Source: Yarrowia lipolytica (taxonomy: Eukaryota > Ascomycota > Dipodascomycetes > Dipodascales). From it: a stretch of 64,000 nt of DNA. The notes under the pieces were generated by a model. It saw nothing but the letters and a program-made list of their open reading frames with translations. It ran no database searches and was not told the origin of the DNA. The stretch covers positions 1,116,001 to 1,180,000 of the forward strand of contig NC_090771.1 of assembly GCF_001761485.1 (NCBI RefSeq), written 5' to 3'. Below, piece by piece: positions 12,801 through 24,255 of this stretch (within the stretch, counting starts at the first letter, position 1; the number at the start of each line of letters is the position of its first letter). Position numbers and translations under genes: made by a program.

Positions 12801-15800
12801 GATGCAGAGTGCTCTGGACTCGGACCCTGTTGCCGAGTGGACTACCGATGCTCTGACTCTCTCTTCCTCCGTGGCTCTCTCCTCCACCCTCGACAATCTC
12901 GTCAAGTACTGCAAGGACAAGTCTGTGGAGGATTTGAGCGTGGAGAAGACGCTGTCGTTTGTCATGGACGTGGTCTCCAAGCAGGGCAACAGCGACACCG
13001 CCCTTGTGGCCTACTGTTGTACCACAGTCTTTGCTAGATGGACTCTCAGACGGCTGCGAATGGAGGAACAGGCGGCCATTGAATCGTCTGGTTTCTCGAC
13101 CAACCTGGACGAAACAGCCGAGGAGGAGTTTGCCAAGCTGTTCCCCGACTACGAGATCAAGCTCGACGACGCCGGCAACGTGATCAAACCCAAGGTGACT
13201 AAGCAGGACGTGGATTATTCGCACTGGCTCAAGTCGTACGAGCGGGTGTTTGGCGGCGTCGAGGAGCCCATGTCCCATGTTATTCTCAAGGGTGCCGCCC
13301 TCGCTACGCACGGTAAGGTCGGTCACGTGATGCCTTCGCTGCTGCAGGCGCACGTGACTGTTCTGGAGACGGACTGCATCGATGTTGCAGAGGCTTCCCC
13401 CAGTTTCGACTTTTACCGACAACATTCGGCTGCGGAGACGCAAAAGTGCGTCAATGTCGCCACCAAACTGCTCAAGTTCGTCAACGGCCTGCTGGCCAAG
13501 TGGCCCGAGCATGACACTCTCCAGCAGATTGCTTTCCAATGCAACGAACTGCTGTCGTTCTCGGTGGTGACTCCCGTGGCCCGGCTATTGGCCAAGGTTG
13601 AGCAGATCTACACGTTTTTGCACGAGTGGGAGAAGCTGGCGTCACGTGACGTGTCTGTGCGCGAGTACATTGACATTTTCACCACTCTGATTGTCTCTTG
13701 GCGACGTTTGGAGCTTGCCATGTGGCCCAAGCTGTTTGACTTTGAGGAGGAGGCTCAGAAGGACGGACTTGGACAGTGGTGGTTCAATGTCTACGAGGCC
13801 GTGGTTGTTGTGTGCAGAGACAACTCTGAGTTATCACGTGACGATATCACTCAGCTGGTCCAGACTCTGAATCTGTTCCTGTCTCAGTCCACCATTGGGC
13901 AGTACAGTTTCCGACTGGAGCTTCTGGACGCTGTTCTGAAGCACATTGGCTCCATGGAGCCCTCCACGTCTGTCAACCAGGTAACGGTCGCTCTCAAGGC
14001 CTTCCTGGTGTACTACAAGATGTTTGTTCCGTCCATTACTGCCCATGTTGCTGCCCGAAAGAAGAGTCTGCAGAAGGACATCCAAGAGGTGATTTTGCTG
14101 GCCTCCTGGAAGGACACCAACGTGCATGCTCTCAAGGAGAGTGCCCGAAAGTCGCACAGAAAGCTGTTCAAGGTGGTCAAGAAGTACCGAACTCTTCTTT
14201 GCGAGCCTGTCAAGTCTGTTCTTGAGGGCGGTATGCAGGATGACGGTGTGACCAGCTCTGTTGTGGCTGTTTCTGCTCCTTCTGTAGCGGACTTGTCTCA
14301 TCTTCTGGGTCTGTACACGCCTACATTTGTCCCTGACGTTCAGAAGACTCTGTCTATTCTGTCCAAGCGAATCTCCAACCTGGACCAGATTGAGTCTGTG
14401 AGTCTCATGGACATTGTGTCTGACATTCTGGACGAATCCGCTCGACTCAAGAAGGCCACACCCAATCACGTGACCGAGGACAACAAGAAAGAGATTGGTG
14501 CGTTGCGGGTGGAGAAGCAGCGTTTCCTGTCTGAAACTCTCAAGGAGCTTCGAGCCCATGGCTTCAAGGGCCGAATCACACAGGAGACCCTGGAGTCTCA
14601 GGCGTCGCTTTCTTCGGTGCTTGGAAACCTTGTGGTGAGCTCCAAGCGTGACCAGTCGTACTTTATGCGACTGATTGACTCCTTTTCCAAGCTCCGGTCC
14701 GCCTGTGCCAACCCCTCGGGAGATGTGCCTCTGCAGGACATTTTTGTGGGAGCTGCCATGGCCGAGAACATTTTGCGAATGTGCATTAAGGAGAACAATG
14801 TGATTGGCGAAGTGGAAAACAATGCCAAGGACATGTCTGACGTTGGCAAGCAGCTGAAGACAGTTTCTTCGGACGTTTCTCTGTCGTTTGTTGACGGTGA
14901 CTCGGTGGTGAGATTCCTGACCAATCTCAAGTCGGTCATCAATGTCATCATCGACTCTGCTAGCAACATGCTCCGTCTCGACTCCAAGCTCGGCTCTGGA
15001 GTTGCTCAGATCACCACTCTGTGCAATGACTTTGAGGCCAAGTTTGTGACTCTACTGCACTCTTTCAACGCCGTCAAGCACTTGATGGACTGGAAGAAGC
15101 CCACCAGCGAGACTACGAAGCTGGTCGAGGAGATGCATAACACTGTGCAGGTGTTCCAGAGCAAGTTGGAGAAGGTGACTGGCGTGAACGGCTGTTTCCA
15201 ATTTGCCTCCACGCTGGTCAGGTCGTTTGTCAACCTTGAGTATGTGACTGGAGACCAACTCACTGCCGATGACTCGGAATCCTTTGCTGCCGTCGACCGA
15301 CTGTGCAAAACCATTCTGGTCTCTGTCCAGGGAGTCATCAAGCGGGTTGCTGAAGATGTGGGCGAAGATGACGAGTCTGAAGTCATTTCGTTCGCGCGTG
15401 ACTACCAGCTGCTTATGAATCTGGCCCAGTTGCTGCATTCTGACCGAATTCTCTCTCAGACGCGTGACACGATTGCCTCTGTGTCCCACACGGCGGCTGG
15501 ATCCGCTGCTCTCGGCGTGCTGCGAGCGTATATTCAGCAGTACGTGTACATGTGCGAGCTTGTGTGTTCCAAGGCCTCTGCTCAGTTTGCCGATCTGACC
15601 AAGGGAGGCTTTTTGCTGTGCAAGGCTCTGTACAACCTGGCCACCAACGGCTTCTGCTCTCCCGAAGAGGAGCAGGATCAGGAGCAGGACAGCAACGCTA
15701 CGGCTTCTGGCACTGGTCTTGGAGACGGTTCTGGCGCCCAGGATCATTCCGGCGATGTGGGTGAAGACGAGAACCTGGATGATTACATGGAGCAGGAGAA

Positions 15801-18291
15801 CGAGGACCAGGAGGACAAGGATGACGATGAGGACGACGATGCCGTGTCTGTTGAGGGTGACATGGCTGGCAAGAGTGAGAATGCCAAGGATGAGGAAGAG
15901 GGAGAGGACAAGGATGGCGAGGAGGAGGAGGAGGAGGAGGAGATTGACGATGAGACCGGCAACTTGGACGATTTAGATCCGAACGCCATGGACGATAAGA
16001 TGTGGAACGACGACGAGGAGGTTCAAGATGAGAAGGAGAAGGATGGAGACGTGGATGGTGACGATAAGGATGATGGAGGAGAAGAGGGCAAGCAAGATGA
16101 CGGAAAGCAGCAAGGCGAAGAGGGAGAGGCTGAGACCAAGGAGGGTGAGGGTGAAGATGAGGGAGAGCAGGAGGAGAATGAAGGCGATGGAGATGAGGGA
16201 GAGCAGGAGAAGGAGGAGGACGACTCTGATGGTGAGTCTGTGGATGCGCAGGAGGACGACGTCCGAAACAAGCAAGAAGGCGACGAATTGGACCCTCATC
16301 TGGACGAGTCGGAAGTGCTTGAGTTGCCCGAGGACATGAATCTGGACGGCATGGATGAAGACAAGGAGGAGGGAGAAGATGAGTTTGACGATGGTCTTGA
16401 CAAGGACATGTCTGATGAGGAGGGTGATGGTGACGAGGACGTTGAGATGGAGGATGAAGACCTGAATGCTGGTGAGGAGGAGCCCGAGGAAGGCGCCGAC
16501 GAGGAGGAAGTTGATGAAGGCGCTGGAGAGGTCAATGAGGACGTGGAGGACGCCGACGAGAAGAATCCCGAGGAGATGGACAATGTCAAGGAGGACGCCA
16601 TGGAGGAGGAGAAGATGGATGTGGACCAGGATGACAACGAGACTGGTAAACAAAACGAGGATGCTCCTGAGCTTGAGATGGAGGGTCTCCATGGCCAAGA
16701 TGACGCTGGAGACCAGGAGGAGAACGACGAGAGTGCTGTGAAGCAAGAGACTGGCGAGAAGGGGTCCGGTCAGGATGCCGACTCCAAGGAGGAGGAGGAG
16801 GATGTTGGAGGGGGTGGAGAGGCTGGAGCCAAGGAGGAGGACCAGGACGAGGACCAGGACGAGGACCAGGACGACAAGACCAAAGAAGGCCAGGAGGACG
16901 ACGCTGAAGACAGCCGAGTTGACCAAATGAAGCAACTTGGCGACGCGCTCAAGGAGTTTCACAAGAAGAAGGAGGAGATCAAAAACTCTAACAACGACTC
17001 CGCCCAGGATGATGTGGATTCGGCCAACGTGGATCCTCAGGAGTTTGAGCATGTCGACGGCCCCGACTCCAAGCACGACACGCAGGCCATGGGTGCTGCT
17101 GACCGAGACGTCAAGCAGGACATTGACGACGACATGGCCATGGAAGATGAGCAGGAGGAGGTCAAGCCTGAGAGAAGAAATGAGGTGAAACAGGAGGAGG
17201 GAGAGGAGCCTGAGGAGGACGCTGAGGAGGCTGATGAGGATGGAGGTGCGCCCGAGGGAGCTGCTAGCAAGACAGCAGTTGAAGGCGAGGCTGAATCCGA
17301 CGATGAGGAGGCCGAGAGCAAGGTTCAGGGCGAGATGATGGAGGTTGACTCTGATGAGGAGGAGCTGGAGGAAGTGGAGGAGGATATTGAGGACCTGTCG
17401 ATTGACGAGAGTGCCATGTCTCTCTCTGAGTCTCGTGACAAGTGGAAGACGTACCAGTCGTCCGTTGCGGACTTGGCCACCACTCTCTGTGAGCAGCTGC
17501 GTCTGATTCTTGAGCCTACTCTCGCTACCAAGATGCGGGGTGATTTCAAGACCGGAAAGCGGCTCAACATGAAGCGGATCATCCCGTACATTGCTTCGTC
17601 GTTCAAGAAGGACAAGATTTGGATGCGTCGAACCAAGCCCTCCAAGCGTCAGTACCAGATTATGATTTCGGTCGACGACTCCAAGTCCATGAACGAGTCG
17701 CCCCAGTGTGTGGAGCTGGCTTTCCAGTCGATTGCACTCATCTCCAAGGCGCTGACCCAGCTCGAGTCGGGCCAGTTGGCGGTGATGAAGTTTGGCCAGG
17801 ACGCCCAGCTCGTGCATCCGTTTGAAAAGACCTTTTCCGACGAGTCTGGCGGCGAGCTGGTGAGCAAGTTTTCCTTTGCCCAGGACCAGACCAACGTGCA
17901 GAAACTGGTGCAGAATTCGATCGATATCTTCCAGCAGCAGAAGCTGGGAGGTGCCGAGCTGTGGCAGCTGCAGATTATCATTTCCGATGGTATCTGCGAG
18001 AACCACGAGGTGCTGCGGCAGCTGGTGCGCCACGCCCGAGAACTCAAGATCATGCTTGTGTTTGTGGTGATTGACGCGCTGGCGGCAGCCTCGGGATCTT
18101 CGTCCATCACTGACATCAAACAGGCCAAGTACATTTCTCAAGATGACGGCCAAATGGTGCTCAAGATGGAGAAGTACCTCGACACGTTCCCTTTCGAGTT
18201 CTACGTCATTGTCAGAGACATTAAGGAGTTGCCTTCAGTGCTGTCTTCTGTTCTCAGACAGTTTTACTCGGAGGTTGCGGAGATGAGTTAA
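3873..18291 (+). CDS. MDN1: Midasin, giant AAA ATPase of pre-60S maturation (one coding intron)
   Basis: Midasin (Rea1) is a dynein-like ATPase that pulls Rsa4 and Ytm1 off pre-60S particles. My model has coding exon 1 at 3873-3894, an intron at 3895-4222 and exon 2 at 4223-18291, giving 4696 residues. The P-loops of six AAA modules start near residues 234 (GPSGSGKT), 561 (GETGTGKT), 985 (GPTSAGKT), 1269 (GETGCGKT), 1654 (GSPGVGKT) and 1961 (GPSCSGKT). Walker B is DE in modules 2-5 (e.g. WVLLDEINLA), ED in module 1 and DN in module 6. A long helical linker follows, then a roughly 590-residue Asp/Glu-rich region (about 3821-4411). The C-terminal MIDAS domain has a DxSxS site (Asp4492, Ser4494, Ser4496). 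A fallback start is the ATG at 4075, which needs no splicing. Gene identity is certain; the first exon is a splice-site inference. Confidence 0.95.
3895..4222 (+). other. MDN1 first coding intron (328 nt)
   Basis: The donor GTGAGT follows the 22-nt exon that encodes MVASGDK plus one base. The acceptor TTACTAACCCAG is a textbook Yarrowia site, the same 12 bases used by the ERG10 intron. Phase 1 splicing makes codon 8 ATC and enters the MDN1 frame exactly. Without splicing, that frame is closed by a TGA at 4063-4065. Confidence 0.72.
15661..17430 (+). repeat. Acidic low-complexity segment inside MDN1
   Basis: The GAG/GAC/GAT-rich stretch codes for the Asp/Glu linker of midasin. It includes three perfect copies of a 12-nt unit, GAGGACCAGGAC, near 16837-16872. 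Because the composition is so biased, the opposite strand stays open for over 700 codons (15973-18153); that frame is a shadow and not a gene. Confidence 0.85.
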
Positions 18292-19939
18292 CCGAAGAGC
18301 GAGGACCATAGGAGGAGCATAGAGGAGGATTTATGAGAAGGATGTTAATTGTGTATGAATTAATTATTAATTATGTCAATTTAATAGTGTGTGGTTGTAG
18401 AGAATTATGGTGGTTGGTGCTAGTGGAGATTTTGTTGAAGTCTAACACGGCATTTACCGCTAGTTAGAATCGAGAGACTCCTAGTTGATCTTCTGCACAA
18501 CAAGTAGTAAAAGAAATGAGATACGTACTTGGCATTCATATTACACATCACATACAACTCTTTTGGTCTGGAGAAATCTCCCTCGAGTCCCCGAAAGATT
18601 TTGGAAGTTATTCTGTCATATTCTGGACCATTACTGATCGTGTTTATAAACGCATGAAATTGAATAAGTATTCACAGTATATTTAGTTAAGATATCAAGT
18701 ACTAGGAGAAAAGTTTCCACAACTCCATTAATAGTAGGTTTTTCGAAAATAAAACTTGATATTCCTGTTCCAAATGACAATCTAAAAAGACTGGTGAAAA
18801 AAAGAGACGAAAATACATCAAATATCCCCATTTGAAGACCCCCCAAAACTGAACCCCCAGCGGTGCGGCTCGGAAATAGATTAGAGTTTGGTCACGTGAT
18901 GAGTTTTTGTTTTTTGTTTTTTTGTTTTTTTTTGTTTTTGTTTTTTTCCAAGGCTTGGAAGTTTGTCAAGTAAAGTCAAGTAATTGATATCACTATGTTT
19001 TGACGATAATCGTGATATGTTGAGATTTTGTGAGAGAGGTAGGGATTTTTGACATATTGATTTACTTATTTAGCTGTCCTCTACAGCTTGGTATATAGCA
19101 TTTTATTACAGCATGTCAGTAACATCCAGTTAGAACCCCCAGCTGGCTTTTCTCTTCAACTAATCCCAAGTAATGATTCGCAGCACTGTAAAATGTTATA
19201 GTCAGGTCGAATGTATTGAGAAAAAGAAGGGAGAAGAAGCAAACAAATTCACATGATATAACGTCCAGATACGCTGACTACATAGGACGAATATTTATAG
19301 GAAATTGATACTTTTTACTTCTTTTTGTCTCTTTATAATGTCCTCAAACACGGTTGAACCTCCAGTTGGGCTCACTTTTTTCAGCTAGTGACGGGATTGA
19401 CAGCTACTTGGAGAACGCAGTATATCCCAGGTACTTTGGAGCACCAATTTCTTGTTGGTTAATTCGACGCGACACACCATTGTCTTAATTGGAGCAATAA
19501 CAGACGGCTGTTTCACTATACAATGATTTGGTTGTATGTATGTAGTTGATTGTCCAAATAGTGATACTGGTGAGACAATAATACCCTCAATCACACCCTC
19601 AAGAAATCAGAGACTTGATATCAAAGTCCTCCATCACAATCTCCTGGTATCTCTGATCTTCCTGGGTCAGTAATCCCATATTAATCTGCTGAATACCACC
19701 CAATACACTTCACACTAACTCTTACAAATGCTCTCGCTACAACACTATCAATACACCCCATTGAAGACTTCCCACAAATAGACACAGTTCATCATCGCAT
19801 TCTAGTCCATTTATTTCTCCCTTCTTCTCTCTTTCCCACCAAAAAATCCCTCTCTGTCGCCTCTGGGGAACTCGATTAAACATTTCTTCACATGACATTT
19901 TTGGTCCGATATAACGGTCCAACACAACCCCAGCCCAAC
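18292..19939. other. Gene-free region after MDN1
   Basis: It holds a long T/G tract at about 18903-18948 (runs of T broken by single G) and AT-rich sequence. A short GAACCCCCAG motif recurs near 18851 and 19132, with a related copy near 19354. No coding region or RNA was recognised. Confidence 0.5.
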
Positions 19940-20059
19940 GGTTGCGGCCATATCCTGGTGAAAATACGGCTTCCCGTCCGATCAGCCATAGTCAAGCACC
20001 AGAGAGCCCAGTTAGTATTGTAGTGGGAGACCATACGAGAATCCTGGGTGCCGCAATCT
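19940..20059 (+). rRNA. RDN5: 5S ribosomal RNA (dispersed copy)
   Basis: The 120-nt gene starts GGTTGCGGCCATATC and ends GCCGCAATCT, as in yeast 5S rRNA. It carries the conserved internal blocks TTCCCGTCCGATCA, GTCAAGC and GTAGTGGG(A)GACCATACG. A T5 run at 20059-20063 is the RNA polymerase III terminator. Y. lipolytica is known to have 5S genes scattered through the genome, some fused behind tRNA genes. The 80 bases upstream show no tRNA, so this copy looks solitary and driven by its own internal promoter. The sequence appears intact. Confidence 0.95.
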
Positions 20060-21664
20060 TTTTGCTCCACTCGTAGGCGTAAGAAGTGTCGAGAGCCGTG
20101 CTCTTTTGTGACCTGGTACGCCATTGTGCGTAATTTCGTTACACCATTCTTCTCCAAGTATCGTTACACCATTCTTCTCTATATTTTTGTTCTTTTCTCA
20201 GTCTAGTTGAAGGTATCTGTTAGGTCCATCGTTCATGGTGATAATATGGACAACCGAATCTCATAAAAAACTGGCTTTGGGCAGAAAGAAAGCTCTGTTG
20301 TCTGAATATGTCGTCACCAAGAATCACATGAGCTCACTTTTGTTGAAATTTCATATCTGTAGCGGACGTACCGTTCAGATAGACATTTGCTTATATTTGT
20401 TAAATTCTCTTAGTTTTAGTTACACTTTTGTTGACGATTTCGCGGTAAAACTAGATTCTGCATTGTCCCTCCTAACCCCCTTCCAATGACACTATAAAGA
20501 TTCCAAGACTTGCAATAGACTCCCCTCATCCGCTCTACATTACAAATCTGCCGTTACTTTTCCTTTTACCTCCATTTATGGTCTAGTTTGGCATCGTAAG
20601 ATGTACCTATAAACAAAGGGCTACTTTGCGGTACAATTGATCTTCTAAAAGTCTCATAACCCTGAACAACAGTTGTGAACAGCTTTAATGTCTTGCTACA
20701 ATCACCTTACACTCCTTCTCCAATCCCCAAGTTGGTCATAACTGCCCATAACGAGTCTTTGTCTCCATCACTCTCCACGGACTACGAGCTGTATTTGTAG
20801 GGAAGATTTGTGAACAATGGAGTCAATGTTCCAACTCTAGGTGTTTTATTCGTCCTGTCGTTTAGTTTTGTCACTTAATCGCACCAGGCTAGTGCCTCTG
20901 GAGCGAGTGTACCCGTGGAGCGAATAGCAGTACGGTCAAGTCATAAATAGACATGTGTAGAAGTACCATTCTTGTCAATATCGGCAGTGGGACTTGATCC
21001 GAGCATTCCAAAGACACAGATTAATCACCCGCTCGACTTTCTCACTGTCAAATATCCACTGTCAATGCCTCAGGACCGTATCCCTAGCACCGTATTGGCT
21101 TCTAAGACGACGCTTCCACGGGTCTAAAACGATCCCCACCCCTGTATAATTTCTCCGACACATGAAGAGCACTTCTGACAGGGTTCCAGGGGTATTTGGC
21201 GAAGATAAAGCTGCATTTTGGCTAGAGATATGTCCTGTTGGTATCTTGAACGTGGGTTTGAAGTCTTCCAGAACCAACACAAGGGTATATACTGGCCCGA
21301 AAAGAAACCAGTGGTTCTCATTTCTCTTTCAAGTCCAACAAACTCTCCGATCATGTGCAAGATAACAGCAAATAGCGCTAACAGACGCCACTAGTGCGGT
21401 TGACTTATGCACCCCCTCTTAGCCGCACCTTGGGGGAGCTGTGGATTGAAATGGGTACCAACGACCGAGTTCATTCGAGTCGGCGTCTTGTGTATACCGT
21501 TTAAAAACACAATTTGAACGTCCTGGCTATCTCTCCACCCATCTCCTTCATCAGCAGTCTCATCAGCTACATAACATCTGTCCATATCTCTTGTCTCATC
21601 TTTGCATCACGAGTTTAGTTTCTGTCTTCGATAATATTTCAATTACAATGCATCTGATCGCTAT
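20060..21664. other. Gene-free region
   Basis: No confident gene was found. Two overlapping minus-strand frames at 21062-21360 (72 and 78 codons) do not resemble a known family and show no start context. The sequence is AT-rich without strong repeats, apart from GTTACACCATTCTTCTC twice at about 20140 and 20164. Confidence 0.45.
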
Positions 21665-22804
21665 TTACACCCTTCTCCTATGGTTTCTAGTGTTGGTCCT
21701 TACACCTCTCCTTTGGTTGAACACACTTCGCCTCGTATAAATGCTCAACTTCCTCAGCTTGCCGGTGAGAAACTCGTCGACTCCGTAGTCGAACCGTCGG
21801 ACCATCTGCAACGGCCATTCGGCGTATTTTTTCAACTCCTCCGGCAAATAGTCCACAATCTCGTATACCGTATCCACAGTTCGATCTGCCCACCAAAACA
21901 TCTGGTGGAACAGATGCGTGTAGGCGCAGTAGTAGGAGATGAGTAAAAGTGCATAGGGGTTCAATTCACGTCTCAATTGGAGAAATCCGTCGCGCCAGTA
22001 GCTGCACCACGCCCCCGTATGGCCCACAGAGTGCAGTTTTGTGTCAAGATGGAACAGATGCAAAAGCGAGTAGATTTCGCAGGAGAGCGTGAACTTGAGG
22101 GTGCGCTTGTCGAATTCAGAGTACGCGGTCGACTGGTCCACGAGCTTGACTATCCCCCACAGGTCTTCTTCTCGGGGCAGCAAAATTCTCCCCGCATCGG
22201 ACGGAGGAAAGAAGGGGGCCTGTACTGGCTGTACAATCCCCAGAATGGGGTCTGCGGAGATTGCCATCATGTTTCTGGTCACTTGGAAGAGGTCTGCACC
22301 GCCGTCAAAATTCACCAGCGGCATCAGAGGTCCCATACTGATGGCTATAATGTATATTATGACTGAGGTGGTCAGAACACCGGGGTAGGTGGGAGGCGAG
22401 AGGTTCAGGAGCTCCTTTTTGTGCTGTATAAGCAGCAAGATGAACTCCGACAGCAATTGGGTCATGGCGCGGTCTGACAGCATGTTTGGCTTGGGCTTGT
22501 GGACAGTACTGTTTGTCGAAATGTAGTCTGTGGATTTGCGCACGTGACGGAGATGTACACTGGCAAAGACCAGGCATGCCTGTTTGAGTGCCGGGCTCTG
22601 AGAGATGAGTCCGGGTGTGTTTTTCAGCCACTGGCTCACGTCTTTTCCACTGGCTTCACACAGAACAGGAACGCTTTCCAAGTAGTAGAAGCGGAGCAAT
22701 TCGAGCTGTGTGAAGTCGAGGCCGAGCAACAGCGCCATGCTGGTGTTGGTTATGGCCATACTCTGGGGCGTTTCGTTGTCGTTTTCGTCGTCACTGGAAA
22801 ACAT
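21665..22804 (-). CDS. Fungal transcription-factor-like regulatory domain protein, no zinc cluster
   Basis: The 379-residue product resembles the C-terminal effector domain of fungal Zn2Cys6 regulators of the Upc2 type: LDFTQLELLRFYYLESVPVL, then a long gap, then ALKQACLVFASVHLRHV, followed by repeated amphipathic helices. The N-terminus (MFSSDDENDNETPQSMAI) starts almost directly with the effector domain and has no Cys6 DNA-binding motif. I saw no zinc-cluster exon in the 400 bases upstream. The basic tail (RRGVRTNTRNHRRRV) might act as a localisation signal. It could be a co-regulator or a regulator that has lost its DNA-binding half. The family call rests on pattern resemblance only. Confidence 0.55.
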   Translation of the reverse strand: MFSSDDENDNETPQSMAITNTSMALLLGLDFTQLELLRFYYLESVPVLCEASGKDVSQWLKNTPGLISQSPALKQACLVFASVHLRHVRKSTDYISTNSTVHKPKPNMLSDRAMTQLLSEFILLLIQHKKELLNLSPPTYPGVLTTSVIIYIIAISMGPLMPLVNFDGGADLFQVTRNMMAISADPILGIVQPVQAPFFPPSDAGRILLPREEDLWGIVKLVDQSTAYSEFDKRTLKFTLSCEIYSLLHLFHLDTKLHSVGHTGAWCSYWRDGFLQLRRELNPYALLLISYYCAYTHLFHQMFWWADRTVDTVYEIVDYLPEELKKYAEWPLQMVRRFDYGVDEFLTGKLRKLSIYTRRSVFNQRRGVRTNTRNHRRRV

Positions 22805-23291
22805 GTTGATAGAGACAAGCTAGGAGAGAGTTGGCGTGATATCACGAGGTGGGCTGGAAGAGCAGAGTCTAGCTTGTCTAAGAGATAACCGGTAGTCATG
22901 TCCTGTTCTACGGTATACAAAACGGGGGTACCAACACCTACACTTCAGGGTGTGTACTTCAGGTCTGAAATGTATTCCTAGACACGACTGCTGCTGTCCG
23001 TCAATCGTCAATCTCCAGCTTGCAAACATGTTCAACTAGTGAGCTACTGTAGTGCTTGGGCTAGCTTGAGGGCACAGTAGAGGAGCGAGTGTTTCGGTGG
23101 CCAGAGGGAGAATTGAGATAAAAGAAAAGTCGAGAGATCAGACAACAGATCTGCAGCCACAGCTTCAGTCATGTCACAATTTCGCTTATCTTACCTGACT
23201 CCGTCGTAATTCCGTCGTGATTCTGTCGTATGATTTGGTTCCTTGTTCGAGGGTCGGATATAAAGGGCCGATATTATCAACTAAGACTGCT
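22805..23291. other. Promoter/3' spacer
   Basis: It lies upstream of the regulator-like gene and downstream of the orphan gene at 23292. Repeated TCCGTCGTAATTC / TCCGTCGTGATTC words occur near 23201-23221. No gene was seen. Confidence 0.4.
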
Positions 23292-23714
23292 CTACTCAAC
23301 CTCATCCACCAACACTAGGGCCGGAAAGTCGTCCAGCTTCTGACACGGCACAAAAATATCCTGGGCAATGCCTCCAGTGGCATTGAGAGGCACGCCCCGA
23401 ACCACAAACCACACAAACATGTCTTCGGAGAACCCTGTCTTCTGCATGCGGGCGTCGTTTTCGGGGTCGAACTTCGCCGTGGGCATAAACACCGCCAGCT
23501 CCTTGGCGAAGTTCTCCGCCACCAGTTTCCAGTCCTCCATATCGGCGTAGGTTTCAGAAATGCAATTGCCATACACCAGCGTGGACTTGTCAAAGTGCAC
23601 TAGCGAGTTGTCCTCGAGGAACTTTTTGGTGACTTTGCGCGCATCCTTGAGCTCGGGCTGGCTGGGGTCGTCGTGTCGCTCGGCAGACACGTAGGAGTCG
23701 AAATTGAGAGGCAT
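23292..23714 (-). CDS. Hypothetical protein
   Basis: I do not recognise this 140-residue acidic protein. It starts MPLNFDSYVSAERHDDPSQP and ends PALVLVDEVE. There is no signal peptide or membrane span; the N-terminal half looks helical and the C-terminal half hydrophobic and strand-like. The Met at 23714 fits best: the frame continues 31 codons upstream through a Phe-rich stretch encoded by an A/G tract that looks like untranslated leader. Codon use matches coding genes of the window. It is divergent from the oxidoreductase at 24256, and the two may share the heat-shock element near 24048. Confidence 0.6.
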   Translation of the reverse strand: MPLNFDSYVSAERHDDPSQPELKDARKVTKKFLEDNSLVHFDKSTLVYGNCISETYADMEDWKLVAENFAKELAVFMPTAKFDPENDARMQKTGFSEDMFVWFVVRGVPLNATGGIAQDIFVPCQKLDDFPALVLVDEVE

Positions 23715-23995
23715 TGGAGAGTCGGGCGCGAAGGAGAGGAAAAAAAAGGGGGAAAAATGGAAAAAAAAATTGTCAGTGCAAATGTAATGTTCAAACATGC
23801 ACGACATGCATGCATGTGCATCTGATCTGCACTGGCGGTGGGTAGCGAGGCCGAAGAGAGACCAGATAATGCCATATGGAGGTCCGTTTGTAGCAAATTG
23901 GGACCGGATTGGGGTACTTGGGGTTGGATTTGGTTTACTTTGTCGAAATGCTCTAAGCTATGATGAAAGCGGGTTCGGAGGGTTGGTCTAGTCAA

Positions 23996-24048
23996 GCAAC
24001 TGTTCGGGATCGTTTCTAGACACGCAACTGTTCGGGATCGTTTCTAGA
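23996..24048 (+). repeat. 25-nt direct repeat (two copies)
   Basis: The 25 bases beginning GCAACTGTTCGGGATC and ending TTTCTAGA occur twice, at 23996-24020 and 24024-24048, separated by three bases. The second copy runs into the heat-shock element. Confidence 0.9.
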
Positions 24049-24054
24049 ACGTTC
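24042..24054 (+). promoter_or_regulatory. Perfect three-unit heat-shock element
   Basis: TTCTAGAACGTTC matches nTTCnnGAAnnTTCn with all three Hsf1 pentamers in alternating orientation. It lies about 200 bases before the oxidoreductase start and 330 bases before the divergent orphan start. Confidence 0.7.
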
Positions 24055-24255
24055 CAAAAGGGATATAGACAAACGGTGTAGACGGATTGTCTATATTCTT
24101 GTTGGCAGCTTCAAAACGAATCTATCACCATCGCTTCTCCATCTCTGTAGCGTTTTCTGTACAGACCCTTTCGTCCCTCCCACAATCTTTCACAACAAAT
24201 TTAGTTACAGTAAATAAATAACCCTACACAATGGTGCCTGACAACTTACATCACC

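Noticed and set aside
15973-18153. A 726-codon frame on the minus strand within MDN1
   Set aside because: It is the antisense of the Asp/Glu-rich and MIDAS-coding region. GAG/GAC/GAT codons read backwards as Leu/Val/Ile codons and rarely give stops; the Leu-rich product has no domain.
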